Assembly (NCBI RefSeq): GCF_001602095.1
Contig: NZ_CP014991.1
Coordinates: 1,765,937-1,829,936, forward strand
Reading direction: 5' to 3'
Length of the DNA: 64,000 nt
Origin: Helicobacter himalayensis
Lineage (GTDB): Bacteria; Campylobacterota; Campylobacteria; Campylobacterales; Helicobacteraceae
Below are positions 1-8,900 of this stretch, one piece after another (position 1 is the stretch's first letter; the number at the start of each line of letters is the position of its first letter). Under the pieces are notes generated by a model that worked only from the letters and a program-made list of their open reading frames with translations, searched no databases and had not been told where the DNA came from. Both the position numbers and the translations under genes were made by a program.

Positions 1-926
1 AAGGGAATATCTGGGCAAATCTTTTCAAAAGCTCCCGCGTTTCCTGCTAAAGTGTAATGTGCGCGGTTTTGTATTTGTTCATCAATAAAGGGTGTTTTTG
101 CGGTGTTTGTTAAATGCGCGCTTGGATTATAAGCCTGCGTTGTTGTTGATGTTTCGCTTCCGGGTGCTTGAGATTTATAAATATCACCATTGGCATAATT
201 TCTATATGCATTAAAAATAAGATTAGAATTCCCGCTGTATTTTTTATGCTCTCTTAAATCATTTGCCTCTCTAAGAAAAGCGTTTGAGTTTGCAAGTGAA
301 AGTGCTTTAGCTTGGAATTCTGTTTTTTTGGTGTTTTCATAGATGTTTTTTAAATCTGAAACCATACTGGCCATAAAAAAAACAAAACTATCAAACCACC
401 TCGTGTATTTATTTAAAGCTTTGCGTAAAAAAGTGGCTTTTCCTATAATAAGCGCGGCTGCGATTGCGTTGGCCACAAGAAATATCGCTAAATTAAGGCT
501 TGCTTGTATAATCCATCTTTGTTTTGTCTTTCTATCTACTAAATGCCAAACGTACCCTGTCTCAATCGTGGCGCGGTAGTTTGCAAGGGCGTTGCAAAAG
601 TCTTTTAGCCCCTTGCGTGTAATAATCGCGCTTAAGCCTTGCGGGCTTTCGTGCCACTGCACACTTCCGATACTTCCCGCAAGGGCTTTTTTTGCGTATT
701 TTGCTTTCCACGCTTCGCCCTCGCCTAATTTTTTAAAAGCTAGATATTCTTTAAATTCAAAATTGCTTAGCCTTTTTGTCCTCGTGTTTTGGTAATAATC
801 TTTAATGTTGAGTTTATGCGCGCGTGCAATTTGCCTCGCCCTTTCGAAAAATTCCCTTTCATATCCGCTTCGTTTTCTATAAAACTTACTACCATTAAAA
901 TAATCAAGTGGTTTCCAAAAACTCAT
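1..926 (-). CDS. Prophage protein downstream of terminase, partial (3' end off window)
   Basis: An open minus-strand frame runs from an ATG at 926 to the window edge, giving at least 308 residues with no stop. A ribosome site (AAAGGAAA) sits just before the ATG and overlaps the terminase stop region. The N-terminal half is basic and Tyr/Phe-rich; one strongly hydrophobic stretch around residues 150-175 (LNLAIFLVANAIAAALIIG) could span a membrane; the remainder is Asn/Ala-rich. I do not recognise the family. Its position directly after the large terminase is where head genes usually lie, so a structural or portal-adjacent role is possible, but this is context only. Confidence 0.75.
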   Translation of the reverse strand, partial: MSFWKPLDYFNGSKFYRKRSGYEREFFERARQIARAHKLNIKDYYQNTRTKRLSNFEFKEYLAFKKLGEGEAWKAKYAKKALAGSIGSVQWHESPQGLSAIITRKGLKDFCNALANYRATIETGYVWHLVDRKTKQRWIIQASLNLAIFLVANAIAAALIIGKATFLRKALNKYTRWFDSFVFFMASMVSDLKNIYENTKKTEFQAKALSLANSNAFLREANDLREHKKYSGNSNLIFNAYRNYANGDIYKSQAPGSETSTTTQAYNPSAHLTNTAKTPFIDEQIQNRAHYTLAGNAGAFEKICPDIP

Positions 927-935
927 TTTTTTCCT

Positions 936-2486
936 TTAAATATTCCAACTTGCCCTGCGTGCAAAAGCGTTGCGTCTTTGGGTTGGCTTTGAGAATGTGG
1001 GGGCGGCGGGCGGGATTACTTCTTTATGCATTAGCGCGGAAGCAATTGCGTCAATGCAATCATCTTTCCTAAAGGGTTTTGCTGGATTAAAGCTAAAAAG
1101 CTCTTTTTGTATCTGTCCTAAGCCTCGCGCATTGTGCAAGAATACTAAATATCCTGTATTGTAATAAGCTCGCATTGCTTTGATTTTCTCCACTTTTGGA
1201 ATCTTTCGGCTGGGTGTGTAGCAAGAAATATTATTTATAATCAAATCTTTGCCTTGCACTTTATGCAAAGCATTCACCTTAACAACTTCATTTAAAAGCA
1301 ATCGCTCTAGTGTTAAGCCACCTCCATCACTTTCAATATAAACTTTTGCGCTTGGATTTTCAAACATTGCACTTATTAAGTTTTCAATAGTCTGTTCCTC
1401 GCTCCATATTCCAAATAAACAATCTCTAACGACATAACGCACGCCCTCTTTATAGTTTTCAACTCCTATTAAAACAATGGCGCGATTATCGCTACTGCTA
1501 TTTAAACTTATGGCATTATCTACAAAGATATAAAGATTTTGATTTGCGCATTCAAAAGTAGGGATAGTCTTAAAATAAGCTTTTTCAAAATATCCTGCTT
1601 CGCTCACTTGCGGTTCTTGCTGGTATTGTGTGCTAAATTCATCGCTTCCCATTTGCTCTTTTAAAAATTCTAATTCTTTTAAAGTGTGTCTTTGTGGGTG
1701 CAGTGCTTCTTTTTCTTTGCGTGTGTAGGTAAAGTTATCAAAAGTATAAACTTCCTCTTTTTCATTTATCGCTTTTAGTTTAACTTGTTTCCACGCTTCT
1801 ATCACTTGCTTTTCGTAATTCTTTTCGTTTAGCAAAAATCCGCACAAATCTTCATCGCCTAGCCTTTGCATTAATATGGTAATATTGCTTTTATTATCTT
1901 GCAAACGACTCATTACAGATTCTTTAAAATTTTGATTTACTAAGTTTCGCTCGGCTTTTGAGTTCATCGCGCTTACTTTTATTGGGTCATCTATGAGAAT
2001 TTGATGTGCGTGGAATCCTGTTAAAGCACTCTTTAAAGTGGTTACAAAAAGCCCGCCCCCCTCTTTTAATATAAATTCGTTTGCATTATCTTGTAAAAAA
2101 TGCGGGTTGCTTCCAAAAATAGTTGCATAAAAAGGCGACTTTAATAAATCTCGGACTTGATTGCTTATTTTTCTGCATAAATCATCGCTATAACTAATAT
2201 AAAAAAACTTGCGCTGTGGATAAAGTCCTAAAGCCCACGCGATAAAGCAACGCGCTATAATCTCGGTTTTACCATAGCTGGGGGGCATATTTAGCATTAA
2301 GCGTGTAAGTGGCTCTTTATTATTTGGCAAAGTCGCTTCTAAAATCGCGCATAAATAATCATAATGCCAATTATCTAAAAAAGCTTTTTTCTCGTATCGT
2401 TCCCATTTCAAAAGCACAAAAGCCTTTAAGCTCTTTTTAGCCAAAGCTCTTAAGGCTAGTTCTTTTGTAATCTCCTCTTTATTCAT
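936..2486 (-). CDS. Phage terminase large subunit
   Basis: This is the ATP-driven DNA-packaging motor and headful nuclease, 516 residues, a normal length. The ATPase domain has a Walker A-like loop PPSYGKTE at about 68-75 and a Walker B LIDDP at about 164-168; a QRLGDEDLCG segment near 207-216 fits the coupling region. The C-terminal RNase H-like nuclease domain starts near 318 with FVDN (first acidic residue about 323), followed by a YIESDGGG segment with further acidic residues. The YQQEP motif (288-292) is typical of this family. The gene overlaps the HTH gene upstream by 8 bp, as small and large terminase genes often do. Confidence 0.93.
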   Translation of the reverse strand: MNKEEITKELALRALAKKSLKAFVLLKWERYEKKAFLDNWHYDYLCAILEATLPNNKEPLTRLMLNMPPSYGKTEIIARCFIAWALGLYPQRKFFYISYSDDLCRKISNQVRDLLKSPFYATIFGSNPHFLQDNANEFILKEGGGLFVTTLKSALTGFHAHQILIDDPIKVSAMNSKAERNLVNQNFKESVMSRLQDNKSNITILMQRLGDEDLCGFLLNEKNYEKQVIEAWKQVKLKAINEKEEVYTFDNFTYTRKEKEALHPQRHTLKELEFLKEQMGSDEFSTQYQQEPQVSEAGYFEKAYFKTIPTFECANQNLYIFVDNAISLNSSSDNRAIVLIGVENYKEGVRYVVRDCLFGIWSEEQTIENLISAMFENPSAKVYIESDGGGLTLERLLLNEVVKVNALHKVQGKDLIINNISCYTPSRKIPKVEKIKAMRAYYNTGYLVFLHNARGLGQIQKELFSFNPAKPFRKDDCIDAIASALMHKEVIPPAAPTFSKPTQRRNAFARRASWNI

Positions 2487-2862
2487 TCAAAAAGCCTCTT
2501 TGTCTGCAAAAGTCCTCGTTTAGACATTCTCTTAAGCTCGCTTTAAGCCCTTGTTTTTCTTTAAGATAGTCTCTTATTTTTTGCATTGCGCTGTTATAAA
2601 TTTTATTAATTGTAGTTGTGCTTTCTCCAAGTGCTTGTGCTATTTCTTTTATTTCCTTGCTTTTATGAAATCCCGCGTCGTTCATAATATCACTTTGCCT
2701 TTTTAGCAAATAATCACTAGGCTTATATTTCTCTTTAAGCTTGTCATAATGTGAAATGTAATTATTCCTAATCCGCTTATCAAAACTATTAAATATAATA
2801 GCCTCTTCCTCTCCAAAGGCTTTTTTTATTCTATTGTTCCACTTTGTTCTATCTTTTCCCAT
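2479..2862 (-). CDS. HTH protein, probable small terminase subunit
   Basis: A 127-residue basic protein. A helix-turn-helix of sigma-70 region 4 style lies near residues 70-100 (IAQALGESTTTINKIYNSA). It sits directly upstream of, and overlaps, the large terminase gene, so a DNA-recognition small terminase subunit is the best reading. A phage transcription regulator is the alternative. The start is preceded by a strong purine-rich site (AAAAAAAGGGG), and a promoter-like element lies about 35-70 bp upstream of the ATG. Confidence 0.65.
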   Translation of the reverse strand: MGKDRTKWNNRIKKAFGEEEAIIFNSFDKRIRNNYISHYDKLKEKYKPSDYLLKRQSDIMNDAGFHKSKEIKEIAQALGESTTTINKIYNSAMQKIRDYLKEKQGLKASLRECLNEDFCRQRGFLNE

Positions 2863-2895
2863 TGCTACCCCTTTTTTTAAGTTTTATGCTGTTAT

Positions 2896-2932
2896 CTTAT
2901 AAAAAAAGGGTGTGGATTTTTAAGGGTTAAAA
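2896..2932 (-). promoter_or_regulatory. Prophage promoter-like element P1 (before terminase genes)
   Basis: Reading the minus strand: TTTTTTAACCCTTA, then after about 15 bases CCCTTTTTTTATAAG. The AACCC-to-ATA distance matches three other prophage intergenic sites to within one base. It overlaps the stop codon of the giant gene and precedes the small terminase gene. Confidence 0.5.
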
Positions 2933-5900
2933 AAGCGTTGGTTGCGTTTGTTCTTTGTGTGCTTGTGCAAAATCTTGCGCTTGCTCTTGTGCGTTTATGG
3001 TCTCTTTTAGCTCTTTATTTTCTTTTATCTTTTTTAATGTTTCTTTTGCGCTTAAGCCTTGCTCTTTATGCTCGTTTAAAATCTCCCTTGTTGTTTTGGG
3101 CTTAGGTTGTTCTTTCTTGTGGTGTAGCTCTTGTATTATTTCTTGCATTCTTTTATTTTCTGCGCTTCCAAGTATGTTTGCTTTATCGTGGAAATTTTCT
3201 ATATTAATGAGGTTTTCAAGGACTTTTAATGCATCGGGGTTAAATATAATTTCTTTTATCTGTTCCTCGTGTTGTAAAAGTTTATCTGCTTGCTTTTGTG
3301 CTTTTTCTGAAAACACTTCTGAATTTAAATGGCGCATAATATTATTGTAAGCACTCTCTGGATCGTTTCTAACTACGAAATTTAAAAGGATGGCAATATC
3401 ATATTTTGGGTGTGTTGGGAGTATTTTTACAAAAAAATCAAATAAGTTTTTTCTTATTTTTTCTAGTTCCTTTGCATGTTTTACGCTGTAAATTGTCTCT
3501 AGCTTTTTAGTAATTGCGGAAATTGGTGGTATCCCACTATAACCCTCTTTTTTTAACGTTTCAAGGGTTTTTAACACTTCCTCTTTAAACTCCTCGCTTT
3601 GTGTAATTTCCTGCGCTTCAAAGTCTTTTTTAATTGATTCTTGTGGTAAAATATCGTGTTCGCCACTAGCACGAGTCTCGCTTGAAGTGTTAGTATTATG
3701 CTTAATTTGGTGCGAATCCGCTGGATTAAGGGCGTCCTCTTTTTTGTATGCTGTTAAAATCCAATTGTTAGGCTCTCCTTTATAATCTAAAGCAATCACA
3801 CTTAAATCATTATCAAGCTCTATAAAAGCCCTTGTTTGCTCTTTTCTCACTTTTCCTTTTTCAATAATGCTAGGTAAGGATTTTACAAATTCTAAAGCTT
3901 TCTTTTGTGCTTCTTTATCGTTTAAGCCTTGTTGTAAAAAATCCTCTGTGCGTCTTTGCAAAATATGCTTTAATCCTAAGTTAGAATCTCCCCAAACAAG
4001 GCTAATGTCTCCATTTCCGCTTAACTCTTCTAAGTCTTTGCGATAAAACGCGCCATAAACTTGCCCGCTTTTAGTTTTTAGTAAATGTTCTATTGCTCTG
4101 CCTTTGGTTGCGTAAAACTCGGGGTAATTTGTTCCAAAGTCTTTATTAGGGTGGGCGCGTTGTAGTTCTTCTAATTGTTTTTTAGTGACTTCATACATTT
4201 GCTTATAAGGCTTTTTGCTTTGTGGCACAAAATAATCGCTTGGGTTTGGTCTTGCTGCTTGTCCAAAAAGCTCCCTTATATTAATCTTATCATTAAATTT
4301 TATATACTCTAAAGCGTCCAAATCTTCCAAGTTTAAATCGTAAGCTTCTCCTTGTAGCGCATTCCTTCGCATTTTTTTATAAAGCGTTCTAACTTGGAAT
4401 AATTCTATTTGTTCTAATTCCTCTTTTTTAATGGCGTCAAATTTACCCTCTAAAAACTTATCTGCTTTAAGTTCGCTAGGAATTTGCAAAAATTTATCTT
4501 CTAAGGCAAAAAGCATTTTAAAATATTTAGGGGGTGCATAATCATAAAAAGCATCATCATTTAGCGGGTTGTATTTTCTTAATCTTATTTCATCTCTGCC
4601 TTTTATTTTTTTATGTATGCTTGTTCTAATTTCTTTTTCATTAGTTCCAAGTATTCCTACTTCATAAGTGTTAGTTGTTTCGTTGAGATTTTTAAAGATT
4701 TCTTTGACCAAAGCTTCATTTTCTTTAAGTTTTTGTTTTTCACTCTTGGGTTTAGGTTGTTTTTTTATATTTAATGTTTCTTGTGGTAAAATGTCCTCGT
4801 TAGATTTGTTGGCTGAAGATAGGACGTCTGTAAAAGCTTTATGTGCTGAGGAATCTCGAAGTTTGGAATCTAACTTATTATAATAGACCTCTTGTGCCTT
4901 TTCAAGCTTATTTAAAAGGGTATTTTCTTTTTTAGGGCTTATGCTTAGGCTTAAAAATTCCTCTTTGTATTCTCTGCTTATATTGGTTAAAAATAGCTTA
5001 TTGTCAATCTCTTTTGCAAAAATTAAATCTCCGCTTTCATCTTTAAAAATAATTTGCGGATTTTGCAAAGTATCTTTAATTGCATTAATATATTTTATCC
5101 TGCCCTTATTCACTAGTTTTTCAAAATCTTTTTTATTGAGTTTTAGCGGTTTGTCTTTCAAAATCGGACTTAAAGCCTCTTTGACTTCTGGCTCAAAGTT
5201 TGGAATAAATTCCTCATCTAAGCTTTTAAGATTAAAGGTTTTTAGCCATAGCTCTTGCGCCTCTTGCTCTTGTGCGTTTATGGTCTCTTTTAGCTCTTTA
5301 TTTTCTTTTATCTTTTTTAATGTTTCTTTTGCGCTTAAGCCTTGCTCTTTATGCTCGTTTAAAATCTCCCTTGTTGTTTTGGGCTTAGGTTGTTCTAAAG
5401 TAGAAAGTGGTAAAGTGTCGTTTGAGTTTAAAGCAAGACTATCTGCTTTTGTAAAAGGCTTAGATGATATACTTAAGCCTTTCTCGTTTTCATATGCTGT
5501 AACTATCCAATTACCACTACGCTCGCCTTTCCAATTTGATTTTAAAACTACTTTGTAATTATCTTTTATTATTTGTATAGCTTCATTATTTCTAAATCTC
5601 ACTTCGCCTTTTTCTATAATATCATTTAAAAGCTCTGCGCTAATCTCTGGGTGTTTTTCTATTATATGCGCTAGTCCATAGCCTTTGTGGTTAGCCTTAT
5701 CTGTAATCTCTCCCCAAACAAGGCTAATGTCTCCATTTCCGCTTAACTCTTCTAAGTCTTTGCGATAAAACGCGCCATAAACTTGCCCGCTAAAATCCCT
5801 CCCCCTTTCCCCCTCCGCTAAGGGAGGGGGTGTTTTTCCTTTTTGCTTCCTTGCTTTAAAGTCCTCTGCTTCTGCTAGGAGTTTTTCAACTGCTTTTTTT

Positions 5901-8900
5901 CCATCGTGGTAATATTCTGCATAATTTGTTCCAAAGTCTTTATTAGGCGTTATCTTTAAAATCCCTTGTATTTCTTCTCTGTATCTTTGTAGGGATTCTT
6001 TATTAGGGTCGTTATAATACTTTTTATATTTTTTAATATAGTCGCTATCTAGTAGCCCCTCGCTTGTAAGTAAATCTTTTGCTTCAAGTATGCCTCTAAA
6101 TCTCTCTCTATAAACTTTTCCAAGTAAAACAAGTTTTCTATTATTTCCTGCAAGTTCCTCTTCTAAGTCCTCTTTACTTCCTTTAAATTTACTAAACTCT
6201 TCGGCTTTGCGTATAAAAAATTCTCTTATCGCTTTTTGTTTATTTAAGTCTTCTAAGTTTTTAAATAATCTAGATTTCCATATACTCGCATTTACGCTAT
6301 CGTTTAAAAAATTACCTTTCCAAAACAAAAAGCTTTCTATATCTGCAAGGCTTATTTCACCATTTTTCACCCTTTTGCTAAAGTTTCTTTTGTATCTTAT
6401 AGGGTCGTGGCTCTCTTGCGTTACTTTAATAGAATCTCCTACTAACTCTTTAAGTTCCTTTTGTGCTTGTTGTAAAAAGGGCTTGTAGTCCTCTAATACA
6501 TTTTCTAAGTATTTTCTTCTTTGCCTTATTGCGTTTGCTTTTGCTTCGTATTCTTTAAAGCTTTTGGGATTTGCGCCTTTTTTAAATCCCTCTAATATTT
6601 CACGCTCTTTTAACTCTTCTGGGTCTAAAATCTGTGTTTTTTGTGGTAAAATATGCGTATCAAGTAAGGTATTAGACTTAGCTATATCTTCGTAAGGGGC
6701 GTGAGCGTTAATCTGACCGCCCGCTTGATATAATTTAACTCCACCCACTTTAATTTTATTTTGTAATCCATTTTCACTTTTTGGCGCGTTACTTACGACT
6801 ATCCATTTCCCGCTTTCTTGTCGGCTTATGCTTGTAAAATGCTTTTTGTCGTTAAAATCTTTAGCAAAAATCAAAGCACCATCCTGCTGTTTAATAATTA
6901 AATCTGGTGCTTCTAAAGTCGGCTTAATCCTGTCTAAATATTTTAAGCGGTTTTCTCTTTGAAGTTTTACTAAGCTTCCTTTACCTAAATGTATATTTTC
7001 ATTTTTCAAAATCGGACTTAAAGCCTCTTTGACTTCTGGCTCAAAGTTTGGAATAAATTCCTCATCTAAGCTTTTAAGATTAAAGGTTTTTAGCCATAGC
7101 TCTTGCGCCTCTTGCTCTTGTGCGTTTATGGTCTCTTTTAGCTCTTTATTTTCTTTTATCTTTTTTAATGTTTCTTTTGCGCTTAAGCCTTGCTCTTTAT
7201 GCTCGTTTAAAATCTCCCTTGTTGTTTTGGGCTTAGGTTGTTCTAAAGTAGAAAGTGGTAAAGTGTCGTTTGAGTTTAAAGCAAGACTATCTGCTTTTGT
7301 AAAAGGCTTAGATGATATACTTAAGCCTTTCTCGTTTTCATATGCTGTAACTATCCAATTACCACTACGCTCGCCTTTCCAATTTGGTTTTAAAACTACT
7401 TTGTAATTATCTTTTATTATTTGTATAGCTTCATTATTTCTAAATCTCACTTCGCCTTTTTCTATAATATCATTTAAAAGCTCTGCGCTAATCTCTGGGT
7501 GTTTTTCTATTATATGCGCTAGTCCATAGCCTTTGTGGTTAGCCTTATCTGTAATCTCTCCCCAAACAAGGCTAATGTCTCCATTTCCGCTTAACTCTTC
7601 TAAGTCTTTGCGATAAAACGCGCCTTGCACTTGCCCCTCTTTTGTGCTTAGTAAGTGCTTGAGTGCCTCTGCGCCTTTGTGGTAAAACTCGGGGTAATTT
7701 GTTCCGAAGTCTTGTAAAATATCCTCGTGTATAGTTGGGTGTGTGTTGTCTAAGTGATTATTTGATTTTTGGTTTTGCGTCGGGCTTTGGTCTGCGCTTG
7801 TGTCGGGTGTGGTTGTCTCGGCTTGTGTTTTTGGCGCGGGTTCATTAGTAAAGCTTTTAACTTTATGCGGGTTAGCTTTTGCATACGCTTCTAAAGCGCG
7901 TAAATTTTTAATGAGATTTGAGCTTTCAGAGCTTGCCTGCCCTGTCGAAATAAGATACTCGATAAAATCATAAATATTCACTTCGCTTAAAGCCTTGCCA
8001 TCTCCAAAAAGCGTTGGTTGCGTAAGCTTTTCTAACTCTTTTGGCGCGTCTTTTAGCACTTCGTATAAAACACCGCTAGGATTTTCTTGCCTGCTAAATT
8101 TTGCTAAAGATAATCCTAAGGCTTGAGCAGTTAGGTTATTGATTTTATTAGAATCTAATAAAAACGCGCTTTCTTTTCCCTCGTTACTAAGGCTTAAAAA
8201 TCCATCTATCTCTCTGTTTAAATATGCAAAATCCTGCGCCCTTGATTCTTCGGCGCGTCCTACAAATCCTATGGCATTCGCTAAATGTTCGCGTAATTCT
8301 AAATCTTGCAAAATCTTGCTATGTGTAAGGTTGTGAAAACTGCCTGCGTTATCCACAAACATATTGATAATTTTTACTCTTAATTCACTATCGCCTTTAA
8401 TACTATCAAGCGCGCCGATAATGTCGGTATTTTCTGTATTTTTAGCTAGATTTGATAAAAGTGCTAGGTTTGCGTTAAAGGTATCTAACCCTTTGCTTTG
8501 CACGTCAATATGCTTTGCTACGAGTGATTTTAGCTCCTCTACATCTTGGCTTTCGATATTATCGGGTAGGCTTTTGATTCTATCTTTATAAAGGCTTAGG
8601 TTTGATAGGGCTTTTTCTCCCATTGTGGATTCTCGTCCGACATTTGAGGCAAAAGCAAGCTTTAAAATATCATCATCGCGGACATTGTCTTTAATCACTC
8701 TCACCACTGCCTGCCCCTCTTGTAACTCCACTCCTAAAAAATCTTTTGTCGCTTCTTTGTAAGCCTCTGCCTGTAAGGAATAAGTAGAATCGCTTAAAAT
8801 CTCTCGTATTGCTTGGCTTCTGTGGTTTCCGCTTATCACTAATCCATCTTGTGTAATAATTGGCAATCCATCTACGCCACCCTCTCTAAAAAAAAGCAAC

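Noticed and set aside
5800..5830. C5/G5 runs in the giant gene as phase-variable tracts
   Set aside because: Too short to slip at a useful rate; better explained as arms of a palindrome.
2927..7624. Regular repeats as a possible CRISPR array
   Set aside because: Repeat units are hundreds of bases, in frame, and encode protein modules; no short repeat-spacer pattern exists anywhere in the window.
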